Assembly: GCA_045563675.1 (NCBI GenBank)
Contig: JBJLIX010000002.1
Location: 434,001 to 498,000 of the forward strand
Length of the DNA stretch: 64,000 bases
Source: AEGEAN-183 sp045563675
GTDB taxonomy: Bacteria > Pseudomonadota > Gammaproteobacteria > Magnimaribacterales > Magnimaribacteraceae
Direction of reading: 5' to 3'
A program made the position numbers and the translations under genes. Shown one piece after another: positions 9,205-16,927 of the stretch. The notes beneath the pieces are model-generated. The model saw nothing but the letters and a program-made list of their open reading frames with translations. It was not told the DNA's origin and did no database searches. Positions within the stretch are counted from its first letter, which is position 1; every line of letters starts with the position of its first letter.

Positions 9205-9909
9205 TTAAGGTTGTTTCGTTAAACTGAAGTTTACATTTCTCAGAATCTTAGATTTCCGTTCAGCTGAAATATCTCCGCTAACTGAAACAATATAGGTTCC
9301 TCTATTAGTCTCTATATATGCCAGCTTAGAAGCGCCAGAATAAGCTATATCGCTATATAAAGAAATAGGAACTAGACTTACTCTAAATTTCTTTCCATCT
9401 GCTGGGATCTTATAATTAGCATATAACTGACCATTATCTCCAGAGCCAAGGTTCTCAAGAGAGACGCTCATTCCAGAAAGTGCATTATCAAGAACTTCCA
9501 ATGCCTCTGGACTATAAATAGCTTCCTTTATCTGCTCAGAAGTTTCCAGAGCAAAGATTTCATCTGGTGTTATCACATTATCAATATTTATGAAGAGACC
9601 TAGTGAAATAATGAAAACTAAACTAAAAGAGGATGCAACGGAAATAAAAAACCTTGAGCTAGTTTTAGAACGGTGTTTTTGGAGCTCCCTTGGCTTTCTG
9701 CCAAGTTCTTGTGAAACCCTTGCTGATATATCACTCTTTAAGAAACCTAGTGACTCATCTGTTAAACCAGACTTTAAAAGTTGTAGCCTGACCCAGTAAT
9801 CTCTTAATTCTGGATTAGACTCAACTTCATCTAATACCCTTCTTGCTTCAAACTCTGATAGCTCTCCATCTACTAGGGCAGAAATTCTTTCTTTTATTGC
9901 TTCATTCAT
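9205..9909 (-). CDS. rseA: Anti-sigma-E factor RseA/MucA family
   Basis: Single-pass inner-membrane protein that holds RpoE until envelope stress triggers its proteolysis. The 234 aa protein has an N-terminal cytoplasmic RseA-like domain (residues 1-65, with ISALVDGELSEFEARRVLDE), a basic linker, a transmembrane helix at about 87-108 and a periplasmic domain of about 125 residues. It starts one base after the rpoE stop. No separate RseB/MucB follows. The periplasmic part seems to run in the direction of a MucB-like fold, but I cannot establish that by eye. Confidence 0.88.
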   Translation of the reverse strand: MNEAIKERISALVDGELSEFEARRVLDEVESNPELRDYWVRLQLLKSGLTDESLGFLKSDISARVSQELGRKPRELQKHRSKTSSRFFISVASSFSLVFIISLGLFINIDNVITPDEIFALETSEQIKEAIYSPEALEVLDNALSGMSVSLENLGSGDNGQLYANYKIPADGKKFRVSLVPISLYSDIAYSGASKLAYIETNRGTYIVSVSGDISAERKSKILRNVNFSLTKQP

Positions 9910-9910
9910 A

Positions 9911-10531
9911 TTATTTAGACGATTTATTTAATTTGTTATCTTCATTAAGTATTGGGGATATTCTTTCCTGCATTATTTCTCTCCCTCGAAATATCCTTGA
10001 CCTAACTGTTCCTATTGGACAATTTAGAACTTCTGAAATCTCTTCGTAAGTTAATCCTTCAAACTCCCTTAAAGATATAGCAGTTCTTATGTCTTCTGGT
10101 AAATTTGTTAAGGATTCCATAATTACCTCTCTAAGATTATTTGCAGATAAGATTTCTTCTGGAGAGCTTCCTCCTGGAATATCAAAAATATCTTCGGAAT
10201 CTTCTAGCCTATTGATATCAGATTCTGATAATTCTTTCTTTCTGCTCTTCGAAGTTAAATAATTTTTAGAAGTATTTACAGTAATTCTATAAATCCATGT
10301 ATAGAAAGCACTCTCTTCTCTAAAAGAATTGATAGATTTATATGCTTTTAAAAAGGATTCTTGGGCAATATCTTCAGCTATCTGTAAATCTTTAACAAAC
10401 TTTAATGCCAATCCTACAACTCTTGACTGGTACTTCAATAAGAGCAGGTCGAAAGCTTTATAATCTCCTCTTTTAAGCCTTCTGACCAGAACTAGATCTT
10501 TATCCTTATTACTGTAAATCTTATTTTCCAT
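9911..10531 (-). CDS. rpoE: RNA polymerase sigma-E factor (RpoE/AlgU)
   Basis: ECF sigma factor for envelope stress. The 206 aa protein has sigma region 2 at about 25-92, with the -10-binding helix DIAQESFLKAYKSINSF, and region 4 at about 133-188, with the helix-turn-helix GLTYEEISEVLNCPIGTVRSR reading. Regulation by RseA is implied by the one-base spacing to that gene. A sigma-E-like promoter at 10548-10575 suggests positive autoregulation. Confidence 0.97.
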   Translation of the reverse strand: MENKIYSNKDKDLVLVRRLKRGDYKAFDLLLLKYQSRVVGLALKFVKDLQIAEDIAQESFLKAYKSINSFREESAFYTWIYRITVNTSKNYLTSKSRKKELSESDINRLEDSEDIFDIPGGSSPEEILSANNLREVIMESLTNLPEDIRTAISLREFEGLTYEEISEVLNCPIGTVRSRIFRGREIMQERISPILNEDNKLNKSSK

Positions 10532-10547
10532 AACTTAATACTTTTAG

Positions 10548-10575
10548 GTAGACTCTTAAACAAAAAAAAAGTTCT
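10548..10575 (-). promoter_or_regulatory. Putative sigma-E promoter of the rpoE operon
   Basis: On the minus strand AGAACTT (10575-10569) is followed by 16 bases and then TCTAC (10552-10548). The sigma-E consensus is GGAACTT, N15-16, TCTAA or TCAAA, so each element has one mismatch and the spacing is correct. It lies 17 bases before the rpoE ATG and just downstream of the glk stop. This would let rpoE-rseA-mucD be induced apart from sdhE-glk. Confidence 0.55.
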
Positions 10576-10578
10576 AAA

Positions 10579-11514
10579 TTATATTGTTTTTAGTTTTGAC
10601 GCCATTACCAATCCCCCTCTAAGACCAAGATCTAGATCTTTTACTAAATAGATTGGTATAGATAAAAGGAGATCTTGCATTTTATCACTTTCTTCAAAGG
10701 CTTTTCTAAATGCGCTTTTTGATTCTATATCAAATAAAGAGTTTGCTATTGATCCTGAGATATATACACCAGACAATGATCCCCACATTAAAGCAGCAAA
10801 TCTTAAATAAAGAGCAAATAATTTAAAAAATAACTTCCTAGTTTTAATACAGTTAGAATTCTCTTTATTCATCAAAATCTCCTCATTAGAAATGTTGTCT
10901 AAATCTGTGTCATTTAAGAAATTATAAATATAGGTTATCCCTTTTCCAGACAACAAGTCTTCAAAGGTTGGGTATCTTTGATTTCTTTTGTAGAAGTCCT
11001 TAATAATTGAATTAAATGTATCCATTCCGTAAGGAATTTGTATATGACCGCCCTCAGTAAAGACCACCTCATCTCCTATTATTCCTGCCAACCCTAAGCC
11101 TGTACCGGGTGAAACAAGGACTTTTGGACCTTTTTTAATAGGGGGCTCAATACCTATTAAAATTAATTCATCTTCACTTAGATAGTTAATTGCATACGCT
11201 TGCATTTCTAGATCATTTAAAACAGTAAGTTCTAGATCAAAAAAGTTTTGCTTTAAACTTTTAAGGTCAAAAGATAACTTGGAGTTGGTGAAAACTACTT
11301 TCTCATTAATTACTGGAGCAGCAACTCCTATTATTGCTTTTCTAAATAAAAAGCCTTTTTTTTCAAAATAAGTTTTAAATATCTCTTCTACAGCCATAAA
11401 GTCTTTCATGAAGAACTCTTCATATCCAGAAAAAGTCTTTGAATCAATTGTGATGGCTAGTCTGGCTTTAGTGCCTCCTAACTCTGCTAACAATACTCCT
11501 TCTTGTTCTTTCAT
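10579..11514 (-). CDS. glk: Glucokinase, E. coli Glk family
   Basis: ATP-dependent phosphorylation of glucose to glucose-6-phosphate. The 311 aa protein has the N-terminal phosphate-binding LAELGGTKARLAI, the PGTGLGLAG loop, the active-site EGGHIQIP segment, an FEDLLSGKGI helix and the C-terminal GVYISGSIAN adenosine motif. These follow the E. coli-type Glk rather than the ROK family. It overlaps the sdhE stop by one base, and the rpoE promoter lies at its 3' end. Confidence 0.93.
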   Translation of the reverse strand: MKEQEGVLLAELGGTKARLAITIDSKTFSGYEEFFMKDFMAVEEIFKTYFEKKGFLFRKAIIGVAAPVINEKVVFTNSKLSFDLKSLKQNFFDLELTVLNDLEMQAYAINYLSEDELILIGIEPPIKKGPKVLVSPGTGLGLAGIIGDEVVFTEGGHIQIPYGMDTFNSIIKDFYKRNQRYPTFEDLLSGKGITYIYNFLNDTDLDNISNEEILMNKENSNCIKTRKLFFKLFALYLRFAALMWGSLSGVYISGSIANSLFDIESKSAFRKAFEESDKMQDLLLSIPIYLVKDLDLGLRGGLVMASKLKTI

Positions 11515-11756
11515 TATTTATTGTTACTTACAATTTTATTTAATATATCTAAGTATTGTTTTGGGACTGTTTTGCCATATAAAATCCATTCTAATAAATC
11601 TACATCTTCATTCTCTAGTAAACTTAAGAAAGAGCTTTTATCTTGGTTTTTAAGGTCTGAAAACTTATTTTCTACAAAAGGAATCAGTATTTGATCTAGC
11701 TCGTTCAATCCTCTACGAGATAAGAAGTAAGCTTTTTTATATAAATTTGTATCCAC
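11514..11756 (-). CDS. sdhE: FAD assembly factor SdhE (YgfY family)
   Basis: Small cytoplasmic protein that promotes covalent flavinylation of succinate dehydrogenase subunit A. The diagnostic RRGLNELD stretch (RGxxE motif) is present and the helical remainder fits. The frame can be opened back to 11804, inside the divergent ygfZ gene. I prefer GTG at 11756-11754, which gives 80 aa, the usual family size, and avoids a 5'-to-5' overlap. In many gammaproteobacteria sdhE and ygfZ are divergent neighbours, as here. Confidence 0.85.
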   Translation of the reverse strand: MDTNLYKKAYFLSRRGLNELDQILIPFVENKFSDLKNQDKSSFLSLLENEDVDLLEWILYGKTVPKQYLDILNKIVSNNK

Positions 11757-11784
11757 TGTAGGATTATAATAGTTCAGTGTAACT

Positions 11785-12654
11785 ATGGAAAAAAGTAAAC
11801 TCATAAGCCTTGATCATCTTCGCGTTCTACAAATTAGTGGCAAGGGAGCTTTTGACCTTCTTCAAGGGCAGATTACTTGCGATATTGAAAAGATAAACTT
11901 TCAACAAAGCGCCTTAGGAGCTCTTTGTAATGCTAAAGGTAGAGTTATTAGCTCATTTATTGTCTATCTAGTAAAAGATGATACTTATGGGCTGATAATG
12001 CCTAAAAAAACTCTTGAGATTACAAATAGTGAATTTAGTAAATATACCCCCTTCTATGATGTAGTTACTGAATGTAATGATTCTTTGTTATTTAATGCTA
12101 TGAAAAAGACTGATTTCTTAGACCAGTATGCACAGGACTTCACTACAAGAAGCAATACTATAGAAATAAATGGGAATAAGTTTATTAACTATTTAAAAAA
12201 GAAATATCTATTAGTAATATCCAGTTATCAAGGAACTGAAAAGATAAAAGCGTCTTCAGAAGCAGAATTAGATATAAGTGATTGGGATTTAGATGAAATG
12301 CTTTCCCTTAATTATGAGATCTCTGAAACGTCATCAGGGCTTTATACTCCTCACGAACTGAGCTATGACAAAAACAGAGTAGATTTTGATAAAGGTTGTT
12401 ATACAGGACAGGAAATAGTTGCGAGAATGCATTATCGTAGTAAAAATTTACCAGGATTGTCGTTGACAAAAACAAAAGATATTACTATCAATGACCGTAT
12501 GGCAGTGGTGGATGAGGACTCGAAAAAAGTAGCTAAGATTCTAAGAGTGATAAACTTGGAAAATGAGTCTTATTGCCTGATTAGCGCAAAACAAGATAAA
12601 ATTAATGGGCCTATTAAGATCTTAGAAACTGATTCAATACTTTCAATTATTTAA
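11785..12654 (+). CDS. ygfZ: Folate-binding protein YgfZ (Fe-S cluster repair)
   Basis: Tetrahydrofolate-binding GcvT-like protein that supports certain Fe-S enzymes such as MiaB. The 289 aa protein carries the family signature KGCYTGQEIVAR with Cys205 near its C-terminal third. It is transcribed divergently from sdhE. Its TAA stop interlocks with the ung stop in a four-base overlap. Confidence 0.93.
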   Translation: MEKSKLISLDHLRVLQISGKGAFDLLQGQITCDIEKINFQQSALGALCNAKGRVISSFIVYLVKDDTYGLIMPKKTLEITNSEFSKYTPFYDVVTECNDSLLFNAMKKTDFLDQYAQDFTTRSNTIEINGNKFINYLKKKYLLVISSYQGTEKIKASSEAELDISDWDLDEMLSLNYEISETSSGLYTPHELSYDKNRVDFDKGCYTGQEIVARMHYRSKNLPGLSLTKTKDITINDRMAVVDEDSKKVAKILRVINLENESYCLISAKQDKINGPIKILETDSILSII

Positions 12655-13295
12655 TTAATTTCCCAATTTATAGATTCAATCCCCTTTGATTCTAAAAACT
12701 TATTACATTTTGAGAAATGTTTGCTGCCGAAGAATCCTCTATTAGCTGATAATGGCGAAGGATGAGGTGATCTTAAAACTAGGTGCCTTTTTGAATCTAT
12801 CTTTTGCCCTTTTTTTGCTGCGTAGCTTCCCCATAGCATAAAAACTATAGAACCCCTTTCATCTAACTTTTCAATGATTGCATCAGTAAATTGTTCCCAA
12901 CCTCTATTGGCATGCGAACCCGGGAGACCTCTCTCTACGCTTAAAACACTATTCAATAAAAGAACACCTTGATTTGCCCAAGGCAAGAGACAACCATTAG
13001 ATGGCATATCAATACCTATATCATTCTTTAATTCTTTAAAAATATTGTTTAAAGATGGAGGAATTTTTACGCCTAATGGAACTGAAAATGAAAGACCGTG
13101 AGCCTGCCCAAGCCCATGGTAAGGATCTTGACCTATTATCACTACCTTAACTTCATCCAATGGAGTGGAGTTTAGAGAATTAAAAAATTCATTACCTTTT
13201 GGATAAATTTCTCTTCCCTTTGATTTTTGAGTTTTCAGGTATCTTTTTAAATCAAGCATATAGTCTTTTTTGAACTCTTCTTTAAGAACTTGCAA
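12651..13295 (-). CDS. ung: Uracil-DNA glycosylase, family 1
   Basis: Excises uracil from DNA in base-excision repair. The 214 aa protein has the water-activating Asp57 in GQDPYHG, the LLLNSVLSV strand and the catalytic-loop His178 in HPSPLSANRGFFG. It is monocistronic, convergent with ygfZ, and its 5' end faces the long AT-rich gap with DnaA boxes. Confidence 0.97.
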   Translation of the reverse strand: MQVLKEEFKKDYMLDLKRYLKTQKSKGREIYPKGNEFFNSLNSTPLDEVKVVIIGQDPYHGLGQAHGLSFSVPLGVKIPPSLNNIFKELKNDIGIDMPSNGCLLPWANQGVLLLNSVLSVERGLPGSHANRGWEQFTDAIIEKLDERGSIVFMLWGSYAAKKGQKIDSKRHLVLRSPHPSPLSANRGFFGSKHFSKCNKFLESKGIESINWEIN

Positions 13296-13407
13296 CCATG
13301 AGTTTTCTAATTTAATTTTATGATTTATTGTGATGACCTATGCTCCAAAAAGTAATTTACAACATCATACTAAATTTAATAGGGAGACATAAAATTTCAA
13401 GAGAATT

Positions 13408-13442
13408 TTATCCACAATTTCTGTGGATAACTCTTTGGATAA
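13408..13442. promoter_or_regulatory. DnaA-box cluster
   Basis: TTATCCACA (13408-13416, plus) and TGTGGATAA (13422-13430, its exact reverse complement) are five bases apart. TTTGGATAA (13434-13442) is a reverse box with one mismatch. Three boxes within 35 bases of AT-rich sequence are very unlikely by chance. Confidence 0.75.
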
Positions 13443-13578
13443 CATTAAAAAATTATCTCCTTGTGTATTTAATTACTATCTAATAACCGAATTGGTCGAA
13501 AATTGATCTATCAAAATATTTATAATAAAAACAATAGCTTAGAGATTTTGAACAATTTTTGATCTTTTTTTTAAAACT

Positions 13579-13607
13579 TTGTTTTTGTGATTAAAATACT
13601 TTATATT
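13579..13607 (+). promoter_or_regulatory. Putative sigma-70 promoter of the OYE-family gene
   Basis: TTGTTT (13579-13584) and TATATT (13602-13607) are separated by 17 bases. A short inverted repeat TATCA-CC-TGATA (13634-13645) lies in the expected leader and could be an operator. A strong AAGGAG (13683-13688) sits six bases before the ATG at 13695. Confidence 0.45.
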
Positions 13608-13694
13608 CTTATGTGAAAAACAAAACTCACCTTTATCACCTGATAGGTCAGCATTTATCAAGGATATTTCTAGAAAAAATACAAGGAGTTAGCT

Positions 13695-14774
13695 ATGTTG
13701 TTTGAACCTTATGTACTTAAAAATTTAAAACTCAGAAACAGGATTGTAATGGCTCCGATGACAAGAAGTATGTCTCCTGGCGGGATACCTACACAAGAAG
13801 TTGCAAACTATTATGGTAGAAGGGCAAAGGGAGAAGTAGGATTAATTATGACAGAAGGCATTGAACTATCCCATAAAGCTTCGAGTGCTTATCCAAATGT
13901 TCCTAGACTAGATAGTCAGGAGGCGAGAGATGGCTGGAAAAGAGTTATAGATACTGTAAAAAAAGAAAATGGTTCAATGATTGCCCAACTCTGGCACTGC
14001 GGAGCAATGAGAAAAAAGGGAATGGATCCTGATCCTGAAGTTCCAGGTTTTACTCCATCTGGACTTTCCTCACCTGGTAAAAGAAAGGCTCATAAAATGA
14101 GTGTCGAAGAAATTTATCAAGTTATTGAAGCTTATACGCAAGATGCTATCTGGTGTGAAGAAATAGGCTTCGATGGAATTGAGATTCATGGAGCTCATGG
14201 GTACTTGGTAGATAACTTTTTTTGGGAAGGCATTAATGAAAGAGAAGATGCTTATGGAGGAAGTATTATTAAAAGAACAAAGTTTGCTACTGATATTGCT
14301 AAATCGATTATAAGTAACGTTCATGAAGATTTTATTGTGGGTATCAGGTTTTCTCAATGGAAGCAGCAAGACTTTGATGCAAAACTGGCTCACTCATCTA
14401 CAGAACTGAAAGAGTTTTTAGATCCTATAGTAAATTCGGGGATAGACTTCCTTCATTCAAGCATGAGAAGGTTCTGGGAACCAGAATTTAATGAATCAGA
14501 AGACAACTTAGCTACTTGGACTAAAAGAATCTCAAATATTCCAACTATTAGTGTAGGGAGCGTAGGCTTGGATTCTGACTTCATTGACATGACAGCACCA
14601 GCCAATCCTGCAAGTATAGAAAAGGCTATATCAGATATAAATAAAGAAAAATATGACATGGTTGCTGTAGGTAGAGCCTTGCTCGCCGACCCTGAGTGGG
14701 TAGTTAAAATGCGAGATAACAAATTAACTGAGGTAACTCCTTATACAAAGGAAGCATTAGCAGAGTTAAGATGA
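13695..14774 (+). CDS. NADH:flavin oxidoreductase, old yellow enzyme family
   Basis: FMN-dependent ene-reductase-type TIM barrel of 359 aa. Visible landmarks are the N-terminal LFEPYVLKNLKLRNRIVMAPMTRS, the QLWHCG segment, the HGAHGYLVDNFFWEG-NxR-DxYGG region that positions the substrate-binding His, and the C-terminal phosphate loop VAVGRALLADPEW. There are no C-terminal Fe-S or FAD domains, so it is the short single-domain form. The natural substrate cannot be told from sequence. It has its own promoter and abuts serA tail to tail with no gap. Confidence 0.92.
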   Translation: MLFEPYVLKNLKLRNRIVMAPMTRSMSPGGIPTQEVANYYGRRAKGEVGLIMTEGIELSHKASSAYPNVPRLDSQEARDGWKRVIDTVKKENGSMIAQLWHCGAMRKKGMDPDPEVPGFTPSGLSSPGKRKAHKMSVEEIYQVIEAYTQDAIWCEEIGFDGIEIHGAHGYLVDNFFWEGINEREDAYGGSIIKRTKFATDIAKSIISNVHEDFIVGIRFSQWKQQDFDAKLAHSSTELKEFLDPIVNSGIDFLHSSMRRFWEPEFNESEDNLATWTKRISNIPTISVGSVGLDSDFIDMTAPANPASIEKAISDINKEKYDMVAVGRALLADPEWVVKMRDNKLTEVTPYTKEALAELR

Positions 14775-15962
14775 TTAGATAACTAACCTTACATTAAGAA
14801 CATTTTCTATTTGGGAAAGTTTATCGACAGCATTTTCCTGTATTTCATTCTCAACATCTATAAGGTTGTAAGCTATATCACCTCTACTAACATTAGTCAT
14901 ATCTACTATGTTTAAACCTAGTTCTCCTAGATTTGTTGCAATCTGACCAATCATTGCAGGAACATTCTTGTTTGTTATAGCTAATCTATATTCTGTAGAT
15001 CTAGCAAGATTTACATTAGGGAAATTGACAGAATTTGTTATGTTTCCGTTTTGTAAAAAGTCTGTTATTTGCTCTGTTGCCATAACTGCGCAATTTTCTT
15101 CAGCTTGAGAAGTGCTGGCACCAATATGAGGTAAGAGTATGACATCACCCTGCTCATTAGCTCTTTTGATGAGGGTTGGGGTAGGAAAGTCAGTAATAAA
15201 GTTAGACAGGTTGTTCTTTTCAAGTGCCCCTATAATGGACTCATCATCTACAACTTCTTTTCTTGCAAAATTTAAAAGGGAAGTCTTATTACAATGCTTA
15301 AGTAAATGAGAGTTTATTAAACCTTTTGTGCTATCTATTGCAGGTATATGCAATGTAATGAAATCTGATTTCTTAAACAACTCTTTAATAGTGTCAGCAG
15401 GCTCAACCTGGCTAGGAAGCCTCCAAGCTGCTTCAACAGAAAGAGCTTTATCGTAACCTATAACTTTCATATCTAACGCAACTCCCATTCTTGCTACTTT
15501 AGAGCCAATTGATCCTAAGCCAAGAACACCTAATGTAGAACCAGAAAGCTCCCTTCCCTTGAATTGCTTCTTATTTTCTTCCAAGAAAGGCTCAAGATCT
15601 TCCATCCTATCTAAGTGGCCTAAATTTTTAACAAAATCTATGCTTGAGAAAACATTCCTGGAAGACAGCATCAAGGCAGCTAAAACTAGCTCCTTTACAG
15701 CATTAGCATTAGCTCCTGGAGTATTGAAAACTACTATACCCCTTTCTGTACAATCATCTAAAGGAATATTATTTACTCCTACTCCAGCTCTAGAAATAGC
15801 CTTTAAAGACAGATTTAGACTTGCAGGACTTAGCTTCGTACTTCTAATCAATACTCCATCTGGATCCTCTTCATTTTCATCTAAAACACATGAAGAATTA
15901 GAAAGAACCTCCAAACCTTTTGGAGATATATTACTTAAAGTCTTAATTTTATATTTAGTCAT
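14775..15962 (-). CDS. serA: D-3-phosphoglycerate dehydrogenase
   Basis: First step of serine synthesis, oxidising 3-phosphoglycerate with NAD. The 395 aa protein has a Rossmann motif GLGSIGSKVARMG, catalytic Arg in NFARKEVVDD, and catalytic His in LPHIGASTSQAEENCA. A C-terminal ACT domain (about 320-395) suggests allosteric control by serine. The lid segment near residues 105-130 is unusually charged. It is convergent with the OYE gene. Confidence 0.92.
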   Translation of the reverse strand: MTKYKIKTLSNISPKGLEVLSNSSCVLDENEEDPDGVLIRSTKLSPASLNLSLKAISRAGVGVNNIPLDDCTERGIVVFNTPGANANAVKELVLAALMLSSRNVFSSIDFVKNLGHLDRMEDLEPFLEENKKQFKGRELSGSTLGVLGLGSIGSKVARMGVALDMKVIGYDKALSVEAAWRLPSQVEPADTIKELFKKSDFITLHIPAIDSTKGLINSHLLKHCNKTSLLNFARKEVVDDESIIGALEKNNLSNFITDFPTPTLIKRANEQGDVILLPHIGASTSQAEENCAVMATEQITDFLQNGNITNSVNFPNVNLARSTEYRLAITNKNVPAMIGQIATNLGELGLNIVDMTNVSRGDIAYNLIDVENEIQENAVDKLSQIENVLNVRLVI

Positions 15963-16048
15963 TCCAGGAACTAAAAAAAACGCAGCATATCATTATAATT
16001 GATGGCTTTCTCAATAAACTGTAGAATCCGCGCCCTTTTTAAAGAAAT

Positions 16049-16927
16049 ATGAAACATTTTTTAAACCTAGAAAGCCTTTCTCCAGAAGAATTAAAAGGTA
16101 TTTTGGAAGAAGCCTTAATTCTAAAAAAAACTAAAGCCTCTTCAAATGACTTAGAGGGTAAATTTTTAGCCCTTATATTTGAGAAAGCTTCTACCCGAAC
16201 CAGAGTATCTTTTGAGGTTGCTATGAACCAACTAGGGGGGCAATGCAGCTTCTTCGCACCTACAGACCTTCAGTTAGGAAGAGGCGAACCTATTGAAGAC
16301 ACAGCAAGGGTAATAGGCTCTATGGTTGATGGAGTTGTATTGAGGACTCTTTCACATAAAACAATAACTACCTTTTCAGAGAAAAGCTCTGTACCTGTAA
16401 TAAATGGTCTCTCTGATCTTTCTCATCCTTGCCAATTACTTGCTGATCTAATGACTTTCATAGAAGTAAAAGGAGATATTTCTGGGGCTAATGTTACTTG
16501 GGTTGGGGACTACAATAATATGTGTCTAAGTTATATAGAGGCTTCAAAAATATTTAAATTTAATCTAGAAGTTGTATGTCCTAAGAACTATTGGCCATCA
16601 AATGACCAGATAAACGATTTAAAAATAGTATTTACTGAAGATATTAAATCTTCCATAAGTAATAGCGATCTTGTATCTACTGATGTCTGGGTATCTATGG
16701 GAGATGAAAAAGAACAATCCAAAAGAATTGCTGACTTCCAAAAATTCCAAGTCTCTCCTGAGCTTATGAACACAGCGAAAGAACAAGCTATTTTTCTTCA
16801 CTGCCTTCCTGCCATTAGAGGCCAAGAGATTTCAAATGACATGCTAGAAGACTCAAGAAGTAAAGTTTGGGTTCAAGCAGAAAACAGATTGCATGCTCAA
16901 AAGTCTTTATTAAAATTCTTAATTTAA
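16049..16927 (+). CDS. argF: Ornithine carbamoyltransferase
   Basis: Makes citrulline from ornithine and carbamoyl phosphate. The 292 aa protein has the carbamoyl-phosphate loop STRTRVSFE (residues 48-56), HPCQLLADLMT, and the ornithine-binding HCLPAIRGQE with Cys252. It is slightly short for the family. Its stop interlocks with the glpK stop (TTAA). It faces serA divergently across 86 bases. Confidence 0.95.
   Translation: MKHFLNLESLSPEELKGILEEALILKKTKASSNDLEGKFLALIFEKASTRTRVSFEVAMNQLGGQCSFFAPTDLQLGRGEPIEDTARVIGSMVDGVVLRTLSHKTITTFSEKSSVPVINGLSDLSHPCQLLADLMTFIEVKGDISGANVTWVGDYNNMCLSYIEASKIFKFNLEVVCPKNYWPSNDQINDLKIVFTEDIKSSISNSDLVSTDVWVSMGDEKEQSKRIADFQKFQVSPELMNTAKEQAIFLHCLPAIRGQEISNDMLEDSRSKVWVQAENRLHAQKSLLKFLI

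Larger units (their letters stand above)
13296..13694. other. 399-bp AT-rich intergenic region, candidate oriC or DnaA control site
   Basis: This is the only gene-free stretch above 300 bases. It holds two perfect DnaA boxes as an inverted pair (TTATCCACA 13408-13416 and TGTGGATAA 13422-13430) and a third box with one mismatch (13434-13442). About 120 bases on, GATCTTTTTTTTA (13561-13573) matches the E. coli oriC 13-mer GATCTNTTNTTTT at 12 of 13 positions. A promoter and ribosome-binding site for the next gene occupy the right end. Genes on both sides point away. No dnaA, dnaN or mnmG is nearby, so an origin is only a hypothesis. Confidence 0.45.

Noticed and set aside
13634..13645. TATCA-CC-TGATA inverted repeat in the OYE leader as a defined operator
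   Set aside because: Ten matching bases in AT-rich DNA can arise by chance and no regulator gene is adjacent, so I only mention it under the promoter.
15559..16002. Plus-strand open frame of 147 codons antisense to serA
   Set aside because: serA is complete with catalytic residues on the other strand; the antisense product shows no domain and ends in the argF leader.
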